From positions 1 to 49,721 of the forward strand of contig JAGBXW010000108.1 of NCBI GenBank assembly GCA_017629095.1: DNA of 49,721 nt, in the 5' to 3' direction. Each line of letters starts with the position of its first letter. The first letter of the stretch is position 1. The stretch comes from Treponema sp. (GTDB taxonomy: Bacteria > Spirochaetota > Spirochaetia > Treponematales > Treponemataceae). Positions 42,287 to 49,688 of this stretch are shown here, piece after piece. Both the position numbers and the translations under genes were made by a program. Below the pieces are notes generated by a model. That model did not search any database and was not told the origin of the DNA. It saw only the letters and a list, made by a program, of their open reading frames with translations.

Positions 42287-43558
42287 TTAGAAAATTGTTC
42301 CAGAAGGGATTACAGCGTTCTTTCGGATTACGATAATTCCATTAGAAGTGTAGAATTCTCCATGTTCACCATCTTCATACACCTTGCCACTGACACCGAT
42401 TTGACAATTATCTCCAATGCGGGCATTCTTATCTATGATTGTATTGGCAATCTTACAGTTGCGACCAATTCCCAAGTGAGGAATTCCCCGCTCTTCTGTT
42501 CGTTTTCTTTGCTCCTCGTTTTCGTAGCTATCGGCACCCATACAAACAACACCATTAAGCTCGGTACCACTTTCAATAATGGTTCGCACACAAATAATGG
42601 AATCATTAATTACAGCATTGGTAATAACACATCCTTCGGTTGCCAAAGAGCAGTTCATGTCTGCTTTATTCAACTGGGAAGGTGGCAAGTTTCGAGGATG
42701 GGTGTAAATAGGCTGATCTTCATCGTAGAAATTGAACTTTGGATTAATGCGAGTGAGATCCAGGTTAGCTTCGTAGAAACTGCGAATTGTTCCAATATCT
42801 TCCCAGTAACCAGTATAAACATAAGACTGAACCTTTGACTTTTTAATGGCCATAGGAATGATTTCCTTACCAAAGTCATCAAAATCATTGTCCAGAGCTT
42901 CACGCATTGTATCTGCATTGAAAATATAGATACCCATGGAAGCAAGATAATCCTTACCTTCTGGCAAACCATCACGGGCATTTTCTGGAATCTTCCAGTC
43001 ATCAATATTCATGTCTGGGGCAGGTTTTTCCATAAAAGCAGTGATACGCTGCTCACTGTCTATCTTCATAATACCAAAGCCAGAAGCATCCTCACGATTT
43101 ACACAAGTTGTGGCAATGGTAATATCTGCACCAGAAGCAATATGCTTGTCCAAGAAAGCCTTCAAGTCCATGCGATACAACTGGTCTCCAGAAAGGATGA
43201 TATAGTGAGTAGGATTTTGAGTTTCAAAGTGCACGAAATTCTTACGAACAGCATCGGCAGTACCTTCGTACCAACCAGAATGTTCTAAAGTCTGCTCTGC
43301 GGCCAAAATCTCTACGAAACCGTGACTAAATCGGTCAAAATTGTATGCCTTGGAAATATGCATGTGCAAGGATGCAGAGTTAAACTGAGTCAAGATATAA
43401 ATCTGACGAAAACCTGAGTTAATACAGTTTGAAATTGGAATATCAACAATTCTATGCCGTCCCCCAAATGGTACAGCAGGCTTAGAACGTTCTTTTGTAA
43501 GGGGATATAAGCGGGTACCCTTTCCGCCACCAAGAATAATCGATAAAACCTTTGCCAT
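42287..43558 (-). CDS. glgC: Glucose-1-phosphate adenylyltransferase
   Basis: A 423-residue enzyme making ADP-glucose for glycogen. Signatures: ILGGGKGTRLYPLTKERSKPAVPFGG, RIVDIPISNCINSGF, a long left-handed beta-helix C-terminal domain (for example NAVINDSIICVRTIIESGTE). I chose ATG 43558 with GGAGG 5 bases upstream; a longer frame exists but starts within the leader. A promoter at 43678-43706 leaves a leader of ~110 bases. glgA/glgB are not adjacent. Confidence 0.95.
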   Translation of the reverse strand: MAKVLSIILGGGKGTRLYPLTKERSKPAVPFGGRHRIVDIPISNCINSGFRQIYILTQFNSASLHMHISKAYNFDRFSHGFVEILAAEQTLEHSGWYEGTADAVRKNFVHFETQNPTHYIILSGDQLYRMDLKAFLDKHIASGADITIATTCVNREDASGFGIMKIDSEQRITAFMEKPAPDMNIDDWKIPENARDGLPEGKDYLASMGIYIFNADTMREALDNDFDDFGKEIIPMAIKKSKVQSYVYTGYWEDIGTIRSFYEANLDLTRINPKFNFYDEDQPIYTHPRNLPPSQLNKADMNCSLATEGCVITNAVINDSIICVRTIIESGTELNGVVCMGADSYENEEQRKRTEERGIPHLGIGRNCKIANTIIDKNARIGDNCQIGVSGKVYEDGEHGEFYTSNGIIVIRKNAVIPSGTIF

Positions 43559-43602
43559 ATAACCTCCAAAACTACTAAAACACACAAGAATGCACGCAAC
43601 AG

Positions 43603-43639
43603 AAAACCACCCCTTTCCTCCAAGGAATTGTATGGTTTT
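43603..43639 (-). promoter_or_regulatory. Structured 5' leader of glgC
   Basis: In the glgC leader AAAACCA (RNA of 43633-43639) pairs with TGGTTTT (RNA of 43603-43609), enclosing an inner TTCCT-TGG-AGGAA hairpin. An internal open frame starts in this leader. It could be a translational control element; no known riboswitch class is recognised. Confidence 0.4.
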
Positions 43640-43677
43640 AGCTGAATTTACAAATCTCGCCTTTATATTATTTTCTC

Positions 43678-43706
43678 AGTATAAACCTCTTAGACTGAAA
43701 ATGCAA
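43678..43706 (-). promoter_or_regulatory. Promoter of glgC
   Basis: On the minus strand TTGCAT (43701-43706), 17-base spacer, TATACT (43678-43683). Confidence 0.7.
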
Positions 43707-43726
43707 TTAAATTTTTAGAAATTAAA

Positions 43727-43755
43727 AACCTCCAAACTATAAATTTTTGGAGGTT
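43727..43755 (-). terminator. Terminator of the MATE gene
   Basis: On the minus strand AACCTCCAAA (RNA of 43746-43755) pairs with TTTGGAGGTT (RNA of 43727-43736), followed by TTTAATTT. Confidence 0.8.
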
Positions 43756-43762
43756 CACTACA

Positions 43763-45136
43763 TTATGCAGGTTTGCCCTCTGGTAAGGGACGAATCTCTT
43801 TAGTATAAGTTTTTTTAATAAAAATCGTACAAAGAATCACTGCAGCTACATCTGCTAAGGGAAAGGCCCACCACACCAAGTGCAGATTTCCTGTTCTAGC
43901 CATGAGCCATGCCACAGGAAGCAACACCGTTAACTGACGCACCAAAGACACATTCATACTCAGCACGCCCTTTCCCAAAGCCTGGAATACAGAACCACTA
44001 ACAATTCCATAACCTGCCATTAAAAAGCTAATGCTGATAATCCGTAGTGCAGGAACTCCAATTTCAATCATTTCTGGTGAAGCCTTGAAAAAAGAAAGCA
44101 AGACCTCTGGAAAAATCTGGAAGATGGCAAATCCCACAGTCATAATCATTGTGGCATAGATAATGCAAAGAATAATGGTTTTTTTGATTCTTAATCTATT
44201 TTGGGCACCATAATTATAAGAAATAATAGGAATCATGCCATTATTGAGACCAAATACCGGCATAAATACAAAGCTATTGAGCTTAATATATACACCAAAA
44301 ACTGCCGTGGCAGTGGAAGTGAAAACCATCAGAATCTTGTTCATACCAAAAGTCATGACAGATACAATGGAAGCCATGATAATAGAAGGAACTCCGATGG
44401 CATAAATGGCACGAATAGTCTGCAAATGTGGTTTGAAATGCTTTACATCAAGCTGAACCTCGTGGTTTTTTGTCACATTAAAGAAAATGGACAGAAACAT
44501 ACCTGCAATTTGCCCAATTATTGTAGCCCAAGCTGCTCCTGCTACACCCAAGGCAGGAAAACCAAGGAGACCAAAAATCAAGATGGGATCTAGGATGATG
44601 TTGATGATGGCTCCCGTTCCTTGGGTAAACATGGTGTAAATAGTCTTTCCAGTAGCCTGCAAGATTCTGTCGTTGGTAATTTGTAAAAATAACCCAAAAC
44701 AGAAAATTGAACAGATTTTTAGATAATCACAACCATACTGTATAATTTCTAGATCTGAGGTTTGACTTTCGAAAAAGAAGGGAGTAAAGAAAAATCCAAA
44801 GATAATAAAGAGAACACTACTACAAGCAGCCAAAAACAATCCATTGGAAGCAACCTTGCCAACAGCCTTAAAATCCTTCCGCCCCAAATTCATGGACAAC
44901 AGGGCATTAATACCAACACCTGTACCTGTTGAAATGGCAATCATCAAATTTTGAATGGGAAAGGAAAGGGATACTGCAGTCAGAGCCTTTTCTCCAATTC
45001 TGGCTACGAAAATACTATCCACCACATTGTACAAGGCTGTAACCAACATTGAAACAATCATGGGCAAGGACATGGTAATGATAAGCCGATTTACTGGCAT
45101 CACTCCCATTTTATTTTCTTGCTGTGCTTGTTGCAT
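43763..45136 (-). CDS. MATE-family efflux transporter
   Basis: A 457-residue membrane protein with twelve hydrophobic segments, consistent with MATE (Na+ or H+ drug/metabolite antiporter). N-terminal MPVNRLIITMSLPMIVSMLV, a VDSIFVARIGEKALTAVSL motif and GTGVGINALLSMNLG are family-typical. The ribosome site is GGAG before ATG. Substrate unknown. A promoter with an inverted repeat covering the -10 lies upstream. Confidence 0.93.
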   Translation of the reverse strand: MQQAQQENKMGVMPVNRLIITMSLPMIVSMLVTALYNVVDSIFVARIGEKALTAVSLSFPIQNLMIAISTGTGVGINALLSMNLGRKDFKAVGKVASNGLFLAACSSVLFIIFGFFFTPFFFESQTSDLEIIQYGCDYLKICSIFCFGLFLQITNDRILQATGKTIYTMFTQGTGAIINIILDPILIFGLLGFPALGVAGAAWATIIGQIAGMFLSIFFNVTKNHEVQLDVKHFKPHLQTIRAIYAIGVPSIIMASIVSVMTFGMNKILMVFTSTATAVFGVYIKLNSFVFMPVFGLNNGMIPIISYNYGAQNRLRIKKTIILCIIYATMIMTVGFAIFQIFPEVLLSFFKASPEMIEIGVPALRIISISFLMAGYGIVSGSVFQALGKGVLSMNVSLVRQLTVLLPVAWLMARTGNLHLVWWAFPLADVAAVILCTIFIKKTYTKEIRPLPEGKPA

Positions 45137-45155
45137 CTTTTACTCCGAATCGAAA

Positions 45156-45204
45156 TTAATGTAATATTTTCTTCAATAATACATTAAAACGTAAAAAAAA
45201 GCAA
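45156..45204 (-). promoter_or_regulatory. Promoter and operator-like repeat of the MATE gene
   Basis: On the minus strand TTGCTT (45199-45204), 17-base spacer, TATTAT (45176-45181). TTAATGTA (45156-45163) and TACATTAA (45180-45187) form a perfect 8-bp inverted repeat whose right arm covers part of the -10, so a repressor could act there. No regulator gene is adjacent. Confidence 0.5.
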
Positions 45205-45405
45205 ATCTAACAAGAAGCTACAAAACAAACAATACTATATTGTACCAAATTCCAAAGATTGGTTGGTGGGAAAATTCCTGCCTGACTGCAGGTGCACAAG
45301 GACAACTGGAAACGGTAGCCTGAAAGAAAGTATTGGTAAGAAGGATTTCCACAAAAATAGTTTACAAGAATTAATAAAGCAAAACAACTGTTTAAAATAA
45401 AAAAA

Positions 45406-45513
45406 GCTGGCAACTACCTACTTTCCCGCAAATGCAGTATCATCGGCGTTGGAGGGCTTGACTTCCGTGTTCGGGATGGGAACGGGTATTGCACCTCTAC
45501 CATGGTCACCAGC
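45406..45513 (-). rRNA. rrf: 5S ribosomal RNA, apart from 16S/23S
   Basis: The reverse strand reads as a full 5S rRNA: helix I GCTGG/CCAGC at the two ends, the loop region CCCGTTCCCATCCCGAACACG, AAGTCAAGCCCTCC, and AGTAGGTAGTTGCC near the 3' end. Length is 108 nt by helix I pairing; exact ends may differ by a few bases. A T-run follows the 3' end. No 16S or 23S rRNA gene is present in the flanking 4 kb upstream on this strand, where protein genes lie instead, so this copy is transcribed from its own promoter. Confidence 0.95.
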
Positions 45514-45522
45514 AATGATTAG

Positions 45523-45551
45523 ATAATAGCAAATGAATGATTTTTTGTCAA
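45523..45551 (-). promoter_or_regulatory. Strong promoter of the 5S rRNA gene
   Basis: On the minus strand TTGACA (45546-45551, perfect -35), 17-base spacer, TATTAT (45523-45528). Transcription should start close to the mature 5S 5' end. Confidence 0.85.
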
Positions 45552-45553
45552 GC

Positions 45554-45591
45554 AAAAAATGCAAGAAAAATAAAATTTTCTTGCATTTTTT
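45554..45591. terminator. Terminator between the LRR gene and 5S rRNA
   Basis: AAAAAATGCAAGAAAA (45554-45569) pairs with TTTTCTTGCATTTTTT (45576-45591). With flanking runs it can end transcription from the LRR gene before the 5S promoter. Confidence 0.85.
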
Positions 45592-45643
45592 TACTTTCAT
45601 AAGATTCTATGGTTATTCCATTCTCATTACAACTGCTAGATTT

Positions 45644-46609
45644 TTAAGCACTGAAATCTTCAGCTAAAACCCGAATCGTGGGATTCACTCCGTCTCCTAT
45701 TACATCGTTCCAGCCATTGGTTTGTTTCAAAGAAAGATATTGTGAGATTCTTTCCAGAACCTCCTCATCCTCACAATGACCAAAGGAAAGGTTTTCCAGC
45801 TTACCTAGAAGAATAACTTCCTGCAATCCAGTACAGGCAACGAAGGCACTCCAACCAAGTTTTTGCATACTTTTAGGTAGCTGCAAGGATCTGAGAGCCC
45901 TGCAGTCCATAAAGGCAAACTCATCAATTACCTCCAAGCCTTCTGGTAATTCTATGTCGGTAATATCCTTACAGTGTCGGAATAGGTTACTGCCAATTCT
46001 TTGTATCCCAGAAGGAAGCTTTACTTGACCTGTTGCAGAAGGATAAGCATGAAGAATTTTCCCATCATAAGACAAGAGGAGTTTTCCAGAGCTATCAGTG
46101 GAAAAACTGGTATTCATCTTATCTAGGGAGAAAGTCAGATGAGTACAGCCTAAAAAGGAAGTACCTGCAACAAATTCAAGATTTTTTGGAAGATGGATGT
46201 GTGTCAGTTTTGTACATCCTGCAAAGCAATGATTGTGCAGGTTCTGTACCAAAGGAGGAAGCTCCACAGCAGACAAGGTAGTACAGCCACGGAAACAATA
46301 TTTTCCAATAACCTTAAGTTTTTTAGAAAAAACTACTTTTTCCAATTTGTGACAAGCATCAAAACTGAACATCCCCAAGGAAACTAATTCTTGGGATAGG
46401 GTTACTTGGATAAGGTTTTTACAACCAGCAAAACAATGAGAACCCACCACCCAGCAATTATTTGGGAGAACCACAGACTGCAAGGCAACACAATTACGAA
46501 AGAGTCCTTTTTCTAAACGGGAAACTGACAAAAGAGACAAATCTAAGTGAAGATGCAGGTTGCTTCTCTTCCGCAATACATCTCCAAGAACACCCAGCTG
46601 TTTTATCAC
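45644..46609 (-). CDS. BspA-type leucine-rich-repeat protein (LRR_5)
   Basis: A 321-residue protein of about ten ~23-residue LRR_5 repeats (for example NCVALQSVVLPNNCWVVGSH, FAGCKNLIQVTLSQELVSLG, FRHCKDITDIELPEGLEVID). Such repeats are abundant in treponemes and often act in adhesion, but this copy has no signal peptide, so it is probably cytoplasmic or exported another way. It starts at GTG 46609, 12 bases after the stop of a 73-residue gene; the two look co-transcribed. Confidence 0.88.
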   Translation of the reverse strand: MIKQLGVLGDVLRKRSNLHLHLDLSLLSVSRLEKGLFRNCVALQSVVLPNNCWVVGSHCFAGCKNLIQVTLSQELVSLGMFSFDACHKLEKVVFSKKLKVIGKYCFRGCTTLSAVELPPLVQNLHNHCFAGCTKLTHIHLPKNLEFVAGTSFLGCTHLTFSLDKMNTSFSTDSSGKLLLSYDGKILHAYPSATGQVKLPSGIQRIGSNLFRHCKDITDIELPEGLEVIDEFAFMDCRALRSLQLPKSMQKLGWSAFVACTGLQEVILLGKLENLSFGHCEDEEVLERISQYLSLKQTNGWNDVIGDGVNPTIRVLAEDFSA

Positions 46610-46620
46610 TCGTTGTTCAT

Positions 46621-46842
46621 TTACTCCTTCAGTCTGCGAGCTTCATTTGTTCCCACTACACTACACATAAAATTATCGTAGTCTTCATTTGATTTTGTAC
46701 TTTTAAGATACTTCAGTATTTCTCGCCCCGTTACAGCTCCTTCCATAACTCCATTTTCTTGAATCTGCAAGGTATACTCCCCAGATGTAAGATCCATAGC
46801 CATTTCACCAACTGCTTCAATAGAAACAATTTGTTTGTTCAC
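46621..46842 (-). CDS. Small hypothetical protein
   Basis: A 73-residue protein starting at GTG with GGAGG 6 bases upstream. It has a mixed charged sequence (for example LTSGEYTLQIQENGVMEGAV) with a probable beta-rich core and a helical C-terminus. No family is recognised. It precedes the LRR gene by 12 bases and may be part of its operon. Confidence 0.7.
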   Translation of the reverse strand: MNKQIVSIEAVGEMAMDLTSGEYTLQIQENGVMEGAVTGREILKYLKSTKSNEDYDNFMCSVVGTNEARRLKE

Positions 46843-46978
46843 TGTGTCCTCCTAGGGATTTTAGAACGAATTCTCCAAGGAATTCCTTTGGAGATAACTT
46901 TTCACATATGGAAACCGAACCACTTTTGTGGATTTTTACGTACCTAGCCCAACCTAAGTAACCTCCTTCCCTTTTCAT
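46817..46978 (-). CDS. Possible small ORF overlapping the next gene
   Basis: A 53-residue frame from ATG 46978 (AAGG 9 bases upstream) that ends 26 bases inside the 73-residue gene, overlapping its ribosome site. The composition is plausible (YVKIHKSGSVSICEKLSPKE) but there is no conservation evidence, and it may be chance. Confidence 0.3.
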   Translation of the reverse strand: MKREGGYLGWARYVKIHKSGSVSICEKLSPKEFLGEFVLKSLGGHSEQTNCFY

Positions 46979-47243
46979 GTAAAAGAACCTTACCAGCAAC
47001 TTTGCAAGTTTCTGGTACTATAAAATAGTGACGAACTGACAGAGAGTTGACCGTTTTTTGGAAGATAACCATTCTATTTTGGAAAGAGTTTATCTCCAGC
47101 GCATTTGGAGTATCTCATGAAAATTAATTTTGTTTTAGGAGGGAATTTCCTATCACTTTTTTTGAGGAGGAATAGCTAAATTTTTTAAAAAAAATGATAG
47201 AAAAATCACCTATTTTTTTCTTTTTTACATATACTTTTACTGT
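46979..47243. other. AT-rich intergenic stretch with no clear gene
   Basis: No convincing gene is seen. A 20-codon frame at 47117 has a decent ribosome site (GGAG, 6 bases) and begins MKINFVLGG, resembling the start of a glycosyltransferase, but stops quickly. It may be a gene remnant. The region becomes very AT-rich after about 47160. Confidence 0.4.
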
Positions 47244-47366
47244 ATGAAAATGATACATGAAGAAGCAAGAAACCTCACAATAATTGATAAAATGTATAAT
47301 TTCCCGTGGTCAATCTTTGTTCATGGTACAGCAGACAGACAAGGGAATAAAATCTTTCATCAATGA
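47244..47366 (+). CDS. Short ORF, in frame with the next one
   Basis: A 40-codon frame (MKMIHEEARNL... NKIFHQ) stopped by TGA at 47364-47366. It is in the same frame as the ORF starting six bases later at 47373, so one longer gene interrupted by a stop is possible. AT-rich with no clear ribosome site. No family recognised. Confidence 0.3.
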   Translation: MKMIHEEARNLTIIDKMYNFPWSIFVHGTADRQGNKIFHQ

Positions 47367-47372
47367 AAAAAA

Positions 47373-47564
47373 ATGACTTATATCAACTTATTAATCAAAC
47401 ATATGAATGTCATTCAAAAAATTACAGACTTGATTAATAATCCAACAGATATTGAAAAAATCAAGGCCGATTTCAAACATAATATATGTAATTCTTTTGA
47501 CGAATTACAAGATATAGTTCATCATTTTTTTTATTTTTATAGACAAAAAAAACAAGTAAAATAA
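47373..47564 (+). CDS. Small hypothetical protein
   Basis: A 63-residue frame, Lys/Ile/Asn-rich and helical (VIQKITDLINNPTDIEKIKA), with a C-terminal basic tail. It has no clear ribosome site and is followed by a strong hairpin at 47568-47606, which supports real transcription. It could be the C-terminal part of an interrupted gene starting at 47244. Confidence 0.45.
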   Translation: MTYINLLIKHMNVIQKITDLINNPTDIEKIKADFKHNICNSFDELQDIVHHFFYFYRQKKQVK

Positions 47565-47567
47565 TGC

Positions 47568-47606
47568 AATCTTGCAGTCAGTAGATAAAATACTCACTGC
47601 AAGATT
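47568..47606. terminator. Hairpin terminator
   Basis: AATCTTGCAGT (47568-47578) pairs with ACTGCAAGATT (47596-47606), with an inner AGTA/TACT stem beyond one C-C mismatch. A short T-rich stretch follows. Confidence 0.75.
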
Positions 47607-47632
47607 TATTTTACCTCCCCTCCCCGTTCAAC

Positions 47633-47887
47633 TCACTCCATTCCAAGCTCATCTACAAGCTCAAATCGATAGTGCTGCTGTACCTCAGGATATTTCTCTT
47701 TATCTATTGGGGACAAAAACATACTTTTTTCGCGAATCCACAGATCATTCTCACCATAAAGTTGACGATAGACAACATACTCTTCTTGGGTTTCTGAGTG
47801 GAAAGCTACATCTTCAACAATGTAGTACTTGTTCTTAAAATGACGATAGATTCCGTGAATCTTTACCTCTCGTTTTTCTGCTTTCAT
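47633..47887 (-). CDS. DUF1653-family protein
   Basis: An 84-residue protein matching DUF1653: GIYRHFKNKYYIVEDVAFHS, then TQEEYVVYRQLYG, LWIREKSMFL and a C-terminal RFELV. The family is widespread and uncharacterised. It sits alone between two terminators. Confidence 0.92.
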   Translation of the reverse strand: MKAEKREVKIHGIYRHFKNKYYIVEDVAFHSETQEEYVVYRQLYGENDLWIREKSMFLSPIDKEKYPEVQQHYRFELVDELGME

Positions 47888-47911
47888 ATACTACTCTAAA
47901 ATCCTTATGAT

Positions 47912-47941
47912 ATAAAAATCCCCCACTTTTCAGCGGGGGAT
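47912..47941 (-). terminator. Terminator of the GGGtGRT operon
   Basis: On the minus strand ATCCCCC (RNA of 47935-47941) pairs with GGGGGAT (RNA of 47918-47924), followed by TTTTTATA. It ends transcription from the GGGtGRT gene. Confidence 0.88.
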
Positions 47942-47960
47942 TGTGATTTTGTCAACTGCT

Positions 47961-48971
47961 TTATTTGCTAAGGGCAGTGGAAACATCCACGGCGACGGCA
48001 ACGGTGGCACCAACCATGGGGTTGTTTCCGATTCCTAAGAAGCCCATCATTTCTACGTGGGCAGGAACGGAAGAAGAACCTGCAAACTGAGCGTCAGAGT
48101 GCATTCTTCCCATGGTATCGGTCATGCCGTAGGAAGCAGGACCAGCTGCCATGTTGTCGGGGTGCAAGGTACGTCCGGTTCCACCACCAGAAGCAACGGA
48201 GAAGTACTTTTTACCCTTCTCTACACATTCCTTCTTATAGGTACCGGCAACAGGATGCTGGAAGCGAGTGGGGTTAGTGGAGTTACCAGTAATGGAAACA
48301 TCAACACCCTCATGCCACATAATGGCTACACCTTCACGAACATCGTCTGCACCATAGCACTTTACCTTGGAACGATCACCCTTAGAATAAGGAATTTCTT
48401 TTACTACCTTCAGCTCACCAGTGTAATAGTCAAACTGGGTCTGTACATAGGTAAATCCGTTAATACGGCTAATAATCTGAGCGGCATCCTTTCCAAGACC
48501 GTTCAAGATACAGCGGAGAGGCTCCTTGCGTACCTTGTCTGCCTTGGCGGCAATCTTAATGGCTCCCTCAGCAGCAGCAAAGGACTCGTGTCCAGCCAAG
48601 AAGGCAAAGCACTTTGTCTCTTCCCGCAGCAAACGGGCAGCTAGGTTTCCGTGGCCCAAACCAACCTTGCGGTCTTCGGCTACAGAGCCAGGAATACAGA
48701 AGGCCTGCAAACCAATTCCGATTGCTTCAGCAGCATCGGCAGCGTTCTTGCATCCCTTCTTGATGGCAATGGCAGCACCAACAACATAGGCCCACTTTGC
48801 ATTTTCAAAACAAATGGGCTGTGTTTCCTCTACAGTCTTGTAGGGATTGATGCCAGCCTTGTCACAAATATCCTTAGCCTCTTCAATAGAAGCGATTCCG
48901 TTTTCATTCAACGCCTTGTTGATCTTGTCGATGCGGCGCTCATAGCTTTCAAATGTAATCTTATCTGCCAT
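47961..48971 (-). CDS. GGGtGRT protein, unknown function
   Basis: A 336-residue protein carrying the name-giving motif SGGGTGRTLHPDN near residue 270, with other Gly-rich segments (GLGHGNLAARLL, GNSTNPTRFQHPVAGTY, AGPASYGMTDTMGRMHSDAQ). It is the kind of protein annotated as GGGtGRT protein in anaerobes, with no known reaction. Several conserved His, Cys and Asn suggest an enzyme or metal site. It lies 15 bases after the NifU-like gene in the same operon. Whether it is an iron-sulphur enzyme matured by its neighbour is inference. Confidence 0.9.
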   Translation of the reverse strand: MADKITFESYERRIDKINKALNENGIASIEEAKDICDKAGINPYKTVEETQPICFENAKWAYVVGAAIAIKKGCKNAADAAEAIGIGLQAFCIPGSVAEDRKVGLGHGNLAARLLREETKCFAFLAGHESFAAAEGAIKIAAKADKVRKEPLRCILNGLGKDAAQIISRINGFTYVQTQFDYYTGELKVVKEIPYSKGDRSKVKCYGADDVREGVAIMWHEGVDVSITGNSTNPTRFQHPVAGTYKKECVEKGKKYFSVASGGGTGRTLHPDNMAAGPASYGMTDTMGRMHSDAQFAGSSSVPAHVEMMGFLGIGNNPMVGATVAVAVDVSTALSK

Positions 48972-48986
48972 TTTCTCACCTCCGCC

Positions 48987-49688
48987 TTACTCGTGCCGTG
49001 GGTCAATCAGCTTCACAGCACCATCTTCTGGAGTGGTGCGGCCATAAGAACCACGAGCCTTTTCCATAGCTGTGGCAGGATCGTCGCCCTTCTTGATAAA
49101 GTCCATCATCTTACCAAAGTGGATAAACTTGTATCCGATAATGGCGCCTTCCTCATCAACGGCAACCTGCTCAACATAGCCTTCTGCCATCTCAAGGTAG
49201 CGGGGACCCTTCTTCAAAGTGGCAAACATGGTTCCAACCTGGGAACGCAGACCCTTTCCAAGGTCTTCCAGAGAGGCACCAACTACCAGACCACCCTCAC
49301 TAAAGGCAGACTGACTGCGACCATATACAATCTGCAGGAACAGCTCGCGCATAGCAGTATTGATAGCATCACAAACCAAGTCAGTGTTCAGAGCCTCAAG
49401 AATAGTCTTTCCGATGAGGATCTCAGAAGCCATTGCAGCAGAATGGGTCATTCCAGAACAACCGATGGTTTCTACCAATGCTTCCTGAATGACTCCTTCC
49501 TTAACATTCAAAGTCAACTTACAAGCACCCTGCTGGGGAGCACACCAACCCACACCATGAGTAAAGCCAGAAATGTCCTTCACTTCCTTTGCCTGCACCC
49601 ACTTTCCTTCCTGGGGAATGGGAGCTGGTCCATGATAGGCGGACTTAACCAGTGGACACATATGCTCCACTTCTGTTGAATACACCAT
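48987..49688 (-). CDS. NifU-like iron-sulphur cluster scaffold-type protein
   Basis: A 233-residue protein with a NifU/IscU N-terminal-like domain: a cysteine in GVGWCAPQQGAC, the scaffold cysteine in IGCSGMTHSAAMASEIL, and a conserved ITGKTL-like helix (LIGKTILEALNT). The C-terminal ~100 residues (FIHFGKMMDFIKKG) are specific to this subfamily. GAGGAG precedes the ATG at 49688. It is directly upstream of the GGGtGRT gene and the two recur together in anaerobes, so they probably act together. Confidence 0.88.
   Translation of the reverse strand: MVYSTEVEHMCPLVKSAYHGPAPIPQEGKWVQAKEVKDISGFTHGVGWCAPQQGACKLTLNVKEGVIQEALVETIGCSGMTHSAAMASEILIGKTILEALNTDLVCDAINTAMRELFLQIVYGRSQSAFSEGGLVVGASLEDLGKGLRSQVGTMFATLKKGPRYLEMAEGYVEQVAVDEEGAIIGYKFIHFGKMMDFIKKGDDPATAMEKARGSYGRTTPEDGAVKLIDPRHE

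Noticed and set aside
42287..43585. glgC start at 43585.
   Set aside because: The GGAGG ribosome site fits the ATG at 43558, and the extra N-terminal residues are not family-like.
45207..45413. A 68-residue minus-strand frame overlapping the 3' end of the 5S rRNA.
   Set aside because: It starts inside a structural RNA and has no family signal.
47364..47366. TGA as a selenocysteine codon joining the two ORFs at 47244 and 47373.
   Set aside because: No SECIS-like hairpin follows, only an A-run, and the residues around it do not resemble a selenoprotein motif.
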